In this document: positions 51,751-60,478 of the stretch, piece by piece
How the letters are laid out: every line of letters starts with the position of its first letter
Position numbering within the stretch: position 1 is the first letter of the stretch
The notes under the pieces: generated by a model
What the model saw: the letters and a program-made list of their open reading frames with translations, nothing else
Told to the model about the DNA's origin: nothing
The model's database searches: none
Program-made: the position numbers and the translations under genes
Source of the DNA: an uncultured Lachnospiraceae bacterium
Lineage (GTDB): Bacteria; Bacillota; Clostridia; Lachnospirales; Lachnospiraceae
NCBI GenBank assembly: GCA_910585005.1
Contig: CAJUCN010000005.1
Span: 111,154 to 175,153 of the forward strand
Direction: 5' to 3'
Length of the DNA stretch: 64,000 bases

Positions 51751-53109
51751 ATGGCGTTTGAGAGTTTGACAGATAAACTTCAAAATGTATTTAAAAATTT
51801 GCGTAGTAAAGGAAGGCTTACGGAAGCAGACGTAAAAACGGCGCTCCGGGAAGTCAAACTGGCGCTGTTAGAAGCGGATGTTAATTTTAAGGTCGTGAAA
51901 CAGTTTGTGAAGGCAGTGGAAGAGCGGGCCGTAGGCGCAGATGTGATGAATGGCCTGAATCCGGGACAGATGGTCATTAAAATCGTTAACGAAGAAATGG
52001 TGTCCCTGATGGGGTCAGAGACTACCGAGATCCGGATGCAGCCTGGGAAATCGATTACGACCATTATGATGTGCGGCCTTCAGGGTGCAGGTAAGACGAC
52101 TACAACGGCCAAGATTGCAGGGAAGTTAAAACAGAAAGGAAAAAAACCATTGTTAGTGGCCTGTGATGTGTATCGCCCGGCAGCGATCAAACAATTGCAG
52201 GTAAACGGTGAAAAGCAGCAGGTAGATGTCTTTTCCATGGGGGATAACCAGAACCCCGTGGACATTGCCAAGGCGTCCGTGGAACATGCTAAGAAAAACG
52301 GGCACAATGTAGTGATATTAGATACTGCCGGACGTCTTCATATTGATGAGGACATGATGACGGAACTTACCAACATAAAAGAGCAGGTGGACGTCCACCA
52401 GACCCTTTTGGTAGTAGATGCCATGACGGGGCAGGATGCGGTCACGGTAGCAAGTGATTTTAATGACCGGATTGGCATTGACGGTGTGGTGCTTTCTAAA
52501 ATGGATGGCGATACCAGAGGGGGTGCGGCGCTTTCTGTCAAGGCAGTTACAGGAAAGCCTATACTCTTTGTAGGTATGGGGGAAAAGCTTTCTGATTTAG
52601 AGCAGTTTTATCCGGACCGGATGGCGAACCGTATCTTGGGAATGGGAGATGTGCTTTCCCTGATTGAAAAGGCACAGGAAACCATTTCCATTGATGAAGA
52701 TAAAGAAAAAGAGATGGCTGCCCGAATGAAGAAGGGCAAGTTTGATTTTAATGATTATCTGGAAAGTATGAAACAAATGCGGAATATGGGCGGCCTTGGA
52801 AGCATACTCAGCATGCTTCCTGGTATGGGCAAGCAGATGGGTAATCTTGAGTCCATGATCGATGAGAAACAGCTTGCAAGAACGGAGGCAATCATATTAA
52901 GCATGACGCCTGAGGAGCGTAAAGATCCTAAGCTCCTGAATTTGAGCAGGAAAGGCAGGATCGCCAAGGGGGCGGGCGTGGACATGGCAGTGGTCAACCG
53001 TTTCGTAAAGCAGTTTGAGCAGTCCCAGAAAATGATGAAACAAATGCCGGGACTTATGGGCGGAAAACGGGGAAGAGGCGGATTTGGCGGAATGCGTTTC
53101 CCATTTTAA
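51751..53109 (+). CDS. ffh: Signal recognition particle protein Ffh
   Basis: The 452-residue SRP54 GTPase binds signal sequences and 4.5S/6S-type SRP RNA and delivers ribosomes to FtsY. The N domain, the P-loop GLQGAGKTTTTAKIAGKL, DTAGRLHIDEDMMTEL and SKMDGDTRGGAALS are present. The Met-rich M domain (from about 320) includes MGGLGSILSMLPGMGKQMG and ends in a Gly/Arg-rich tail. Length is normal. Confidence 0.98.
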   Translation: MAFESLTDKLQNVFKNLRSKGRLTEADVKTALREVKLALLEADVNFKVVKQFVKAVEERAVGADVMNGLNPGQMVIKIVNEEMVSLMGSETTEIRMQPGKSITTIMMCGLQGAGKTTTTAKIAGKLKQKGKKPLLVACDVYRPAAIKQLQVNGEKQQVDVFSMGDNQNPVDIAKASVEHAKKNGHNVVILDTAGRLHIDEDMMTELTNIKEQVDVHQTLLVVDAMTGQDAVTVASDFNDRIGIDGVVLSKMDGDTRGGAALSVKAVTGKPILFVGMGEKLSDLEQFYPDRMANRILGMGDVLSLIEKAQETISIDEDKEKEMAARMKKGKFDFNDYLESMKQMRNMGGLGSILSMLPGMGKQMGNLESMIDEKQLARTEAIILSMTPEERKDPKLLNLSRKGRIAKGAGVDMAVVNRFVKQFEQSQKMMKQMPGLMGGKRGRGGFGGMRFPF

Positions 53110-53150
53110 ACATTGTTGAAACAGGAAATTTTTTTAGAGAAGTTATTCTC

Positions 53151-53179
53151 TTGGAAACAGGACCTTTTCAAAATATAGT
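53151..53179 (+). promoter_or_regulatory. Possible rpsP promoter
   Basis: TTGGAA (53151-53156) and TATAGT (53174-53179) are spaced by 17 bases, 23 bases before the rpsP ATG. Confidence 0.5.
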
Positions 53180-53202
53180 GAAAATTTATGGAGGTGAAAA
53201 AG

Positions 53203-53448
53203 ATGGCAGTAAAGATCAGGTTAAAAAGAATGGGACAGAAGAAAGCTCCTTTCTATAGAATCGTGGTTGCTGATTCCAGATCTCCCAGAGATGGAAGATT
53301 TATTGAAGAAATTGGAACTTATGATCCCAACACAGATCCCAGTACCTTTAAGGTAAATGAGGAACTTGCTAAGAAGTGGCTTTCAAATGGTGCTCAGCCT
53401 ACAGAGATTGTCAGCAAGATTTTCAAGCAGGCAGGCGTTGAAAAATAA
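53203..53448 (+). CDS. rpsP: 30S ribosomal protein S16
   Basis: The 81-residue protein begins MAVKIRLKRMGQKKAPFYRI and contains VADSRSPRDGRFIEEIGTYDP, diagnostic for S16. The ATG at 53203 follows a GGAGGTG site; an in-frame ATG at 53188 lies upstream of that site and is not used. It stabilises the 30S body. Confidence 0.98.
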   Translation: MAVKIRLKRMGQKKAPFYRIVVADSRSPRDGRFIEEIGTYDPNTDPSTFKVNEELAKKWLSNGAQPTEIVSKIFKQAGVEK

Positions 53449-53479
53449 TAACTGTTGACGGACCTTTTGGAGGTGGACT

Positions 53480-53707
53480 ATGAAAGAATTAGTTGAAGTA
53501 ATTGCAAAAGCGCTTGTGGAGCATCCGGATGAGGTAGTTGTTATCCAGAAGGAAGAAGGGAAGCATATTACCCTTGAACTTCATGTTGCTGCGTCGGATA
53601 TGGGTAAAGTAATCGGAAAGCAGGGGAGGATCGCAAAAGCGATCCGTTCTGTGGTAAAGGCAGCATCATCCAAAGAAAATCAGAAAGTGGACGTGGAAAT
53701 CGTCTAG
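53480..53707 (+). CDS. khpA: KH-domain RNA-binding protein KhpA
   Basis: The 75-residue single KH domain has the GKQG loop within MGKVIGKQGRIAKAIRSVVKAA, which contacts RNA. In streptococci KhpA pairs with KhpB (not in this window) and affects cell elongation. It is conserved between rpsP and rimM. A GGAGG site precedes the ATG. Confidence 0.95.
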   Translation: MKELVEVIAKALVEHPDEVVVIQKEEGKHITLELHVAASDMGKVIGKQGRIAKAIRSVVKAASSKENQKVDVEIV

Positions 53708-53719
53708 GCAGGTTTACGA

Positions 53720-53762
53720 AAGGGTGCATTTGGTTCTTTTATAGGGCAGGTGCATCCTTTTT
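53720..53762 (+). terminator. Terminator between khpA and rimM
   Basis: Nine-base arms (53720-53728 and 53751-53759, one G-T pair) with a 22-base loop end in a T tract. rimM starts 28 bases on, so read-through is likely. Confidence 0.5.
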
Positions 53763-53790
53763 CATTTCAGAATCAAGAATGGAGACCAGG

Positions 53791-54300
53791 ATGGAAGATT
53801 TGCTAAAGGTAGGGGTCATCTCATCAACTCATGGGATAAAAGGAGAAGTGAAGGTTTTTCCTACAACAGATGATCCAAAGAGGTTCAGGAAATTAAAAGA
53901 TGTCTTATTGGATAGTGGAAAAGAAAAAAAGAACTTGAAGATCCAGGGAGTGAAATTTTTTAAGAAGTTTGTGATCTTAAAGTTTGAAGGAATAGACAAT
54001 ATAAATGATGTGGAAAAGTATAAGGGAAGCAATCTGTATGTTACCAGGGATCAGGCAGTAAAGCTTCAGAAAGATGAGTATTTTATTGCTGACCTGATCG
54101 GGCTTTCGGTGATAGCACAGGAACAAAATCTTGAGGGAACGCTAAAAGATGTGATGGAAACAGGGGCGAATGACGTCTATGTGATAGAACTTTCGGACGG
54201 CCGGGAACTTTTGCTTCCGGCAATCAAGGAGTGCGTTTTATCGGTGGATCTTGAAAAGGGTGAGATGAAGATACACCTTCTTGACGGCCTGTTGGATTAA
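53791..54300 (+). CDS. rimM: 16S rRNA processing protein RimM
   Basis: RimM helps 30S maturation by binding S19. The N-terminal LLKVGVISSTHGIKGEVKVFPTTDDP and the PRC-barrel segment EYFIADLIGLSVIAQE are characteristic. The ATG at 53791 was chosen because a GGAG site precedes it; an upstream in-frame ATG at 53779 has none. It ends 10 bases before trmD, which is its usual partner. Confidence 0.96.
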   Translation: MEDLLKVGVISSTHGIKGEVKVFPTTDDPKRFRKLKDVLLDSGKEKKNLKIQGVKFFKKFVILKFEGIDNINDVEKYKGSNLYVTRDQAVKLQKDEYFIADLIGLSVIAQEQNLEGTLKDVMETGANDVYVIELSDGRELLLPAIKECVLSVDLEKGEMKIHLLDGLLD

Positions 54301-54310
54301 GGAGATAACG

Positions 54311-55120
54311 TTGAATTTTCATGTACTGACACTTTTTCCGGATATGATCTTAAATGGTTTGGAGACAAGTATTACGGGACGTGCTATTTCATCGGGAATC
54401 ATTTCCCTCTCAGCGGTCAATATCCGGGATTATACGCGAAATAAACATAAAAAGGTGGATGATTATCCCTATGGGGGCGGTGCAGGCATGTTGATGCAGG
54501 CACAGCCCGTTTATGATGCGTGGAAAGCAGTGGAAGAAGAAATCCGTCACCGGAAGAATAAGGCAGATGAGGATCAAACAGATGAAAAGCCCAAAACGCG
54601 GGTGATTTTTTTGACACCCCAGGGAACAACGTTTCATCAACAAATGGCAAAGGAGCTGGCAAAGGAAGAAGACTTGATCTTTCTTTGCGGGCATTATGAG
54701 GGAATCGATGAGCGCATCTTAGAGGAAATCGTTACGGACTATGTGTCTATTGGAGATTATGTGCTTACCGGAGGGGAACTGCCGGCTATGGTCTTGATCG
54801 ATGCCATTGCCAGGATGGTGCCCGGAGTCCTTAGCAACCAGGAATCCGGGGAAAGAGAAAGTTTTTCCAATTACCTGTTGGAATATCCGCAGTATTCGAG
54901 GCCGGAGATTTGGATGGGAAAGGAAGTGCCTAAAATCCTGCTTTCTGGCGATCATCAGAAAATAGAAGAGTGGAGGCTGGAACAGTCATTGGAAAGAACC
55001 AGAAGGCTTCGTCCTGAATTGTATGAAAAGTGGGCAATAGAAAATCAGGAATATTTTTTCAGGAAGGAAAAGAAAGAAGCGCGCAGGCGAAAGAAATTGG
55101 AAAAACAGACAAGAAAATGA
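54311..55120 (+). CDS. trmD: tRNA (guanine-N1-)-methyltransferase
   Basis: TrmD methylates G37 next to the anticodon with S-adenosylmethionine, preventing frameshifts. The knotted site is visible: YPYGGGAGMLMQAQPVYDA, CGHYEGIDERILEE and SIGDYVLTGGELPAMVLIDA. The start is the TTG at 54311, preceded by AAGGAG at 6 bases; earlier in-frame starts would run into rimM. A hydrophilic insertion (about 85-100) is present. The length is 269 residues. Confidence 0.97.
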   Translation: MNFHVLTLFPDMILNGLETSITGRAISSGIISLSAVNIRDYTRNKHKKVDDYPYGGGAGMLMQAQPVYDAWKAVEEEIRHRKNKADEDQTDEKPKTRVIFLTPQGTTFHQQMAKELAKEEDLIFLCGHYEGIDERILEEIVTDYVSIGDYVLTGGELPAMVLIDAIARMVPGVLSNQESGERESFSNYLLEYPQYSRPEIWMGKEVPKILLSGDHQKIEEWRLEQSLERTRRLRPELYEKWAIENQEYFFRKEKKEARRRKKLEKQTRK

Positions 55121-55128
55121 TTTTTTGC

Positions 55129-55157
55129 TTGCAATTTAATGGAAGATATGGTAAATT
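55129..55157 (+). promoter_or_regulatory. rplS promoter
   Basis: TTGCAA (55129-55134) and TAAATT (55152-55157) are spaced by 17 bases. The predicted leader of about 70 bases could carry an L19 autoregulatory structure, but I could not recognise one. Confidence 0.55.
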
Positions 55158-55235
55158 ACTAATGTTGCGAAATTGTGATGGTCCTCTGTTACGGAATGTA
55201 TTAAGAACATCTGATGAATCAAATGGAGGTTTAAT

Positions 55236-55580
55236 ATGAACGACATTATCAAAAGTATTGAAGATGAACAGTTAAAAGAGGTAAATTCTTTTCATGTAGG
55301 CGATACCGTTAAGGTATATGGTAAGATTAAGGAAGGAAACCGTGAAAGGATCCAGGTATTTGAAGGCGTTGTCCTTAAGAGACAGGGAACCGGCGCACGG
55401 GAGACTTTTACGGTAAGAAAGACATCTAATGGCGTTGGCGTAGAGAAGACATGGCCTGTGTACTCACCTAATGTAGAGAAGATTGAAGTAGTCCGCAGAG
55501 GTAAGGTAAGAAGGGCGAAACTGACTTACTTAAGAGGACGTGTTGGTAAGAGGGCTAAGATTAAAGAAATTATCAGATAG
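55236..55580 (+). CDS. rplS: 50S ribosomal protein L19
   Basis: The 114-residue protein contains FHVGDTVKVYGKIKEGNRERIQVFEG and RRGKVRRAKLTYLRGRVGKRAKIKE, diagnostic of L19, which sits at the 30S-50S interface. A GGAGG site precedes the ATG. It has its own promoter and a terminator. Confidence 0.98.
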   Translation: MNDIIKSIEDEQLKEVNSFHVGDTVKVYGKIKEGNRERIQVFEGVVLKRQGTGARETFTVRKTSNGVGVEKTWPVYSPNVEKIEVVRRGKVRRAKLTYLRGRVGKRAKIKEIIR

Positions 55581-55601
55581 TTTGAATGTGTGATAAGGCA
55601 C

Positions 55602-55632
55602 AGGGCAATTGGTCATACAATTGCCCTTTTCT
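55602..55632 (+). terminator. rplS terminator
   Basis: Ten-base perfect arms (55602-55611 and 55618-55627) with a 6-base loop are followed by a T-rich tail. Confidence 0.85.
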
Positions 55633-55682
55633 TATGTCTGGAACTGTGATAGAATAAAGGGAAATGTGAAAGGAAAAGTGTG

Positions 55683-56267
55683 ATGGCAAAGCACAAGGGG
55701 CTAACTTTTTATGAAAAGAAAAAAAGAATCAGCAAAGCAATGGTGCATGAAATATTAGTTACCCTATTTTACTGTTTTGCCGCGGTTCTTCTTGCCTTTG
55801 TCATTGTTTTTCTTGTGGGGATGAAGATCAGCGTGATCGGAGTATCCATGGAACCGGCGCTTTACAATGGGCAGGAGGTTTTGGTAAACCGCTTTGTATA
55901 TAAATTGCTTGCACCCAACAGAGGGGATATTGTGGTATTTCTCCCAAATGGTAATCAAAATTCCCATTATTATTTAAAGCGGGTAGTAGGGCTTCCAGGG
56001 GAACATGTTCAGATCATTGGCGGATATGTTTATATTGACGGTGCGCCTCTTGAAGAAAATGATGTATACGATAAAATTTCGGATCCGGGGATTGCGGAAA
56101 ATGAAATTGTGCTGGGAAGTGATGAATATTTTGTGCTGGGGGACAATCGTAATAATAGTGAAGACAGCCGGTCAGGAAATATCGGGCCGGTTAGCAGGGA
56201 TACGATCACAGGAAAAGCATGGTTTCACTTAGGATGCGAGGAAGACTCTCTTGGGTTAGTTGAGTAA
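55683..56267 (+). CDS. lepB: Signal peptidase I (first copy)
   Basis: One N-terminal span (about 22-47) is followed by the catalytic domain. The Ser/Lys dyad is Ser55 in GVSMEPAL and Lys99 in YYLKRVVGLPGE; the GDNRNNSEDSR box is complete. It removes signal peptides from exported proteins at the outer face of the membrane. The ATG at 55683 follows AAAGGAAAA; an in-frame GTG lies one codon earlier. A second signal peptidase follows after rbgA. Confidence 0.95.
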   Translation: MAKHKGLTFYEKKKRISKAMVHEILVTLFYCFAAVLLAFVIVFLVGMKISVIGVSMEPALYNGQEVLVNRFVYKLLAPNRGDIVVFLPNGNQNSHYYLKRVVGLPGEHVQIIGGYVYIDGAPLEENDVYDKISDPGIAENEIVLGSDEYFVLGDNRNNSEDSRSGNIGPVSRDTITGKAWFHLGCEEDSLGLVE

Positions 56268-56284
56268 ATCGGAAGGAATGGAAA

Positions 56285-57136
56285 ATGAATTATCAGTGGT
56301 ATCCTGGACATATGACAAAGGCCAAGCGTATGATGGAGGAACATATCAAACTCATTGACTTGGTGATAGAATTGGTGGATGCAAGGATTCCTGTGAGCAG
56401 CAAAAATCCTGAAATCGATCAGCTTGGAAGAAATAAATCAAGAATCATCCTGCTCAACAAGGCAGATTTGGCAGATCCTGAAATCAATGCTTTATGGGCA
56501 GCGTTCTATAAGGAAAAAGGTTTTTTTGTCCAGGAAATGAATGCTCAGACAGGGGCGGGGGTAAGAGGGATACAACCCCTTGTCCAAAGCGCCTGTAGAG
56601 AAAAGATTGAGCGTGACAAAAAACGGGGGATCTTGAACCGGCCGGTACGGGCGATGGTGGTTGGGATACCGAATGTAGGAAAATCAACTTTTATTAATGC
56701 ATTGGCAGGAAAAGCCTGTACCAAAACAGGAAACAAACCGGGCGTGACGAAGGGAAAACAGTGGATCCGCCTGAATAAAAATCTGGAACTTTTAGATACG
56801 CCTGGAATTCTTTGGCCTAAGTTTGAAGATCAAAAGGTAGGCGAGCGGCTTGCCATGATCGGATCCATAAAGGATGAAATCTTACATGCAGATGAGCTTG
56901 CGGTTGCGCTTCTTTCTTACCTTCACGAGAAATACCCGCAAAAGCTAAAAGAGCGGTATCTGATAAATAGCAATGAGGATGCATTTAAAACTTTAGAGGA
57001 AATCTGTATAAACCGAAAGTGTTTTCTAAAGGGAGAGCAGCCGGATCTTTTAAGGGCGGCTGGTATGGTATTAGAAGATTTCAGAAGCGGAAGGATCGGT
57101 AGAATAACTCTTGAGCATCCGGAGGAGTGGAAGTGA
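56285..57136 (+). CDS. rbgA: Ribosome biogenesis GTPase RbgA (YlqF)
   Basis: A circularly permuted GTPase of 283 residues in which G4 (NKAD, 58-61) precedes G1 (GIPNVGKSTF) and G3 (DTPG). The N-terminal YQWYPGHMTKAKRMM is typical of YlqF, which acts in late 50S assembly. It lies between the two signal peptidase genes and overlaps the second one slightly. Confidence 0.97.
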   Translation: MNYQWYPGHMTKAKRMMEEHIKLIDLVIELVDARIPVSSKNPEIDQLGRNKSRIILLNKADLADPEINALWAAFYKEKGFFVQEMNAQTGAGVRGIQPLVQSACREKIERDKKRGILNRPVRAMVVGIPNVGKSTFINALAGKACTKTGNKPGVTKGKQWIRLNKNLELLDTPGILWPKFEDQKVGERLAMIGSIKDEILHADELAVALLSYLHEKYPQKLKERYLINSNEDAFKTLEEICINRKCFLKGEQPDLLRAAGMVLEDFRSGRIGRITLEHPEEWK

Positions 57137-57672
57137 GTAGAAAATTAAGAGAGATTTTAAGTACAAGTCTTTATTTTTTGATTGTCCTTGTGGTAACGTT
57201 TTTGGTGGTAAATTATGTAGGGCAGCGGACAATGGTGATTGGAACATCTATGGAGCCGATGCTCAGCGATGGGGATAATCTGATTGTAGATAAGCTGTCA
57301 TACCGTTTTGAGGATCCCCAGAGGTTTGATATCATTGTGTTTCCTTTCCGTTATGCAGAAAAGACCTTTTACATTAAACGGATTATTGCGCTTCCGGGAG
57401 AAACGATCTTTATTGACGAGAATGGAACGATCTTTATTGATGGAGAAGAGCTTAATGAACATTATGGCAAGGAAGTGATCGTTGACCCGGGACGGGCATA
57501 TGAACCGATCACGTTAGGCCCTGACGAATATTTTGTTATGGGAGATAACCGGAATAATAGTTCAGACAGCAGAGATCCAGTGGTAGGAAACATACACAGA
57601 GATGAATTTGTTGGAAAAGCCTGGATGCGTATCTGGCCCTTTAGCAGGATGGGGATGATCAAGCATCAATAG
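57133..57672 (+). CDS. lepB: Signal peptidase I (second copy)
   Basis: The 179-residue protein has one span (about 10-30), Ser39 in GTSMEPML, Lys82 in YIKRIIALPGE and the GDNRNNSSDSRD box, so the active site is intact. The GTG at 57133 was chosen because GGAGG lies 7 bases before it; a GTG at 57127 is too close to that site. It overlaps the end of rbgA by 4 bases. It is clearly a paralogue of the first copy rather than a very recent duplicate, judging by the diverged sequence. Confidence 0.94.
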   Translation: MSRKLREILSTSLYFLIVLVVTFLVVNYVGQRTMVIGTSMEPMLSDGDNLIVDKLSYRFEDPQRFDIIVFPFRYAEKTFYIKRIIALPGETIFIDENGTIFIDGEELNEHYGKEVIVDPGRAYEPITLGPDEYFVMGDNRNNSSDSRDPVVGNIHRDEFVGKAWMRIWPFSRMGMIKHQ

Positions 57673-57696
57673 AGAAAATGCCAAAGAAGGTAAGAG

Positions 57697-58455
57697 ATGG
57701 AACAAAAGATTAGTGAAATAAAAAATATTTTTCAGGCAGCCGTTTTAGAAGAGCTGCCTGCTTTCATAAAAACGTATGAAAAGGATTCGCGTCCTGGTGT
57801 GGCTGTATTTGTAAAAAGGGCAAAGAAGCGTTTGGATGATCATGAGAGAGAACTTTTGCGGACAGAAAAAATGAAAGAGTATGAAAGGAAGTATGAGTCT
57901 TTTTCATGGATCTGTGGAATTGATGAAGTAGGAAGAGGGCCACTGGCTGGTCCGGTGGTAGCAGGGGCAGTTATTCTTCCGAAAGATTGTGATATCCTTT
58001 ACCTAAATGATTCCAAGCAATTGTCCGAAAAAAAGAGAGAGGAATTGTATGCCGTGATCATGGAAAAGGCAGTGGCGGTAGGGCTTGGCTTTGTAGCCCC
58101 GGAGCGGATTGACCAGATCAATATTTTGCAGGCCACTTATGAGGCAATGCGGGAGGCGATTTCAAAACTTGATCCGCAGCCAGACCTGTTGTTAAATGAT
58201 GCGGTAACGATTCCCAAGGTTACCATCCGGCAGATTCCTATCATCAAGGGCGATGCAAAGAGTATGTCCATAGCTGCGGCAAGTATTGTAGCCAAGGTGA
58301 CCAGGGATCGTTTGATGGTGCAGTATGAAGAGGTTTATCCTGGGTATGGGTTTGCTTCAAACAAGGGGTACGGAGCACAGGTGCATTTGGATGCGTTGAA
58401 GAAATATGGGCCTACACCCATTCACAGACGATCGTTTATCAAAAATTTATTATAA
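57697..58455 (+). CDS. rnhB: Ribonuclease HII
   Basis: The 252-residue enzyme removes RNA from RNA-DNA hybrids and single ribonucleotides in DNA. The catalytic motif GIDEVGRGPLAGPVVAGAVIL (first acidic residues) and LLNDAVTIPKV plus IIKGDAKSMSIAAASIVAKVTRDR give the four-acid site. An N-terminal extension of about 70 residues is common in Firmicutes. It follows the second lepB by 24 bases. Confidence 0.97.
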   Translation: MEQKISEIKNIFQAAVLEELPAFIKTYEKDSRPGVAVFVKRAKKRLDDHERELLRTEKMKEYERKYESFSWICGIDEVGRGPLAGPVVAGAVILPKDCDILYLNDSKQLSEKKREELYAVIMEKAVAVGLGFVAPERIDQINILQATYEAMREAISKLDPQPDLLLNDAVTIPKVTIRQIPIIKGDAKSMSIAAASIVAKVTRDRLMVQYEEVYPGYGFASNKGYGAQVHLDALKKYGPTPIHRRSFIKNLL

Positions 58456-58493
58456 GATTTCCTGCAAAATTTATGCAGGTGAAGGGGGCATCA

Positions 58494-60128
58494 ATGAAAC
58501 TGTCATCTTATATCGGGCAGATCAATCAGAATTTTGTGGAGATGCCTGGTGGCGAAGGCGCTTCTTCTTTGGAACAGGGATTAAAAAACGGGATGGAGGC
58601 AATCTACGGGAAACAGTCCGGCGAATCTGTAACCGGGGAGGTTCTTCAGCGCAGTGGAAATGAAATTTTGATTTCCCTGGGGCAGAACCAATTACTGCAA
58701 GCGAAGCTGGAGGGAAGCATGGCTCCACAACCGGGACAGCTTCTGACTTTTCAAATTCGCAATCATGCGGGGGGAAAAGTAGTGCTGACTCCTCTTTTTG
58801 AGAATCTAAGTCAGGATCCCAATGTGTCAAAAGCACTTGCCCAAGCGGGGATCCCAGAAAATAGTATTACGGCGCAGATGGTCAAAGCCATGATGCAGGA
58901 AGGGCTTCCCATAGACCGGCAGTCTCTTTATCAGATGAACAGGCTGGTCAATACAAATCCACAGGCAGATATCCAGACCTTAGTCCAAATGCAGCGGCTT
59001 TCCCTGCCAATTACACCGGAGAATATTGTTCAATTTGAGGCATATAAAAACTACCGGCATCAGTTAAGCGGCAGCCTTATGGAAATAGCGGATGCCTTTA
59101 CACAGACCTTCCAGGAAATGACTGGAAGTGGGAATATTGCCCAGGGGCTGGAGTTTTACAAAAATGTGGTTTCAACATTTTTGGAAGGCGCGCAGGCCGG
59201 GGATATAGAAACCGTGTTGCAGAACCAGGACGGTAAAGTAACGGCAAAAGCGGCAGACAGCGTGATGGGGGATGGCAGCGTAAGTAAAAATCCCGTGTCA
59301 GCAGTGGGAGCGGACCTTTCCCAGATCCTGTCAGGCGATGAACTTTCAAAGCTGGGGATGAGTATGAAACAGGCAGGGGCTTCAGAAGGCTTTATTGCCC
59401 AGATGCAGACCGGAAAGATCACTGCCCAGGAGTTTTTAAATGAAGTGGAGAGAATGCTTTCCGGTGAAGGCGGGGAAGATAAAAGCGCGTTATTTTCCCT
59501 TCTGGAAGGGAAGGAGTTTAAGAGTATCCTGAAAAATGAAATGGGACGTCAGTGGCTGATGCTTCCTGAAGAGGTGGCAGAAGAACGCAGCGTGGATAAA
59601 TTATATGAACGGTTAAACAACCAAATGAAGCAGCTTAGCCAGTCCCTGTCCCAAACGGTTCGGGGGGATACTCCCTTAGCAAGGACAATTGCCAATGTGT
59701 CAGGAAACATTGATTTTATGAATCAGATGAACCAAATGTTCACTTATGTGCAGCTTCCCCTCAAAATGCAGGGAAAAGAAGCCCATGGGGAGTTGTTTGT
59801 ATATACCAACAAAAAGAATCTTGCCAAAAAAGACGGGACGGTCAGCGCACTGCTTCATTTGGATATGGAGCATTTGGGAAGTGTAGACGTACATGTGGCA
59901 CTGACAGATCAGAAAGTTTCTACCAAGTTTTATTTAAAGGATGATAGCGCCCTCGATCTTATTGCAGATCATATTGACCAGCTAAATGAAAGGTTAAAAA
60001 AGAGAGGGTATTCCATGGAGGCTCAATTTCTCCAAAAACAGGATGATAGGAATATGATGGAAGAAATATTGGAGCAAGGCAAAAATATTTCTGTGTTATC
60101 TGGCTATTCTTTTGATGCCAGGGCATAG
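58494..60128 (+). CDS. FliK-like hook-length-control-type protein (YlqG-like)
   Basis: The 544-residue protein is Gln/Met/Ser-rich and predicted largely unstructured in its middle. The C-terminal part (about 390-490; PLKMQGKEAHGELFVYTNKKN, LLHLDMEHLGSVDVHVALTDQKVSTKFYL) resembles the C-terminal domain of flagellar hook-length proteins. No other flagellar gene is in the window. The same neighbours, an rnhB-side FliK-like gene and an FlhB-C-terminus gene, occur in Bacillus (ylqG-ylqH). The ATG at 58494 follows GAAGGGGG. Confidence 0.8.
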   Translation: MKLSSYIGQINQNFVEMPGGEGASSLEQGLKNGMEAIYGKQSGESVTGEVLQRSGNEILISLGQNQLLQAKLEGSMAPQPGQLLTFQIRNHAGGKVVLTPLFENLSQDPNVSKALAQAGIPENSITAQMVKAMMQEGLPIDRQSLYQMNRLVNTNPQADIQTLVQMQRLSLPITPENIVQFEAYKNYRHQLSGSLMEIADAFTQTFQEMTGSGNIAQGLEFYKNVVSTFLEGAQAGDIETVLQNQDGKVTAKAADSVMGDGSVSKNPVSAVGADLSQILSGDELSKLGMSMKQAGASEGFIAQMQTGKITAQEFLNEVERMLSGEGGEDKSALFSLLEGKEFKSILKNEMGRQWLMLPEEVAEERSVDKLYERLNNQMKQLSQSLSQTVRGDTPLARTIANVSGNIDFMNQMNQMFTYVQLPLKMQGKEAHGELFVYTNKKNLAKKDGTVSALLHLDMEHLGSVDVHVALTDQKVSTKFYLKDDSALDLIADHIDQLNERLKKRGYSMEAQFLQKQDDRNMMEEILEQGKNISVLSGYSFDARA

Positions 60129-60160
60129 TAGAAGAACGATTATGAAGCGAGTGGTGGGAT

Positions 60161-60451
60161 ATGGCTGAAAAGAAAGAAAAAATAAAACAGGCAGTGGCGC
60201 TTGCTTATGATCCCCAGGATGATGCGCCTACCGTCATTGCAAGCGGCAGGGGGGCGCTTGCCGAAAGGATCATCGAAAAGGCTCAGGAAGCAGCGGTGCC
60301 TGTACACCGGGATGATAAACTGGCAGATACGTTGTCGCGGCTGGAAATCGGGGATATGATTCCGCCGGAATTATATGAGGTGGTAGCGGAAATTTTGGTT
60401 TTTGTGGATGCAATGGATAAGATTAAGGCCAAAATGGATCGGGTAAAATAG
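60161..60451 (+). CDS. FlhB C-terminal-domain-like protein (YlqH-like)
   Basis: The 96-residue protein matches only the cytoplasmic C-terminal part of the export switch protein FlhB: QAVALAYDPQDDAPTVIASG, IIEKAQEAAVPVHRDDKLADTLSRL and IPPELYEVVAEILVFV. The autocleavage motif NPTH of FlhB would lie just before QAVAL, where this protein has EKIK, so self-cleavage is not expected. It follows the FliK-like gene by 32 bases, so they probably form a pair of unknown, perhaps non-flagellar, function. Confidence 0.9.
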   Translation: MAEKKEKIKQAVALAYDPQDDAPTVIASGRGALAERIIEKAQEAAVPVHRDDKLADTLSRLEIGDMIPPELYEVVAEILVFVDAMDKIKAKMDRVK

Positions 60452-60478
60452 GATAAGATACCAGGCTGGAGGTTTAGG

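Noticed and set aside
55160..55232. L19 autoregulatory leader RNA
   Set aside because: The position fits, but I could not draw a convincing structure by eye.
58461..58479. Hairpin before the FliK-like gene
   Set aside because: A 6-base stem without T tract; too weak to call a terminator, and it lies right at the ribosome binding site region.
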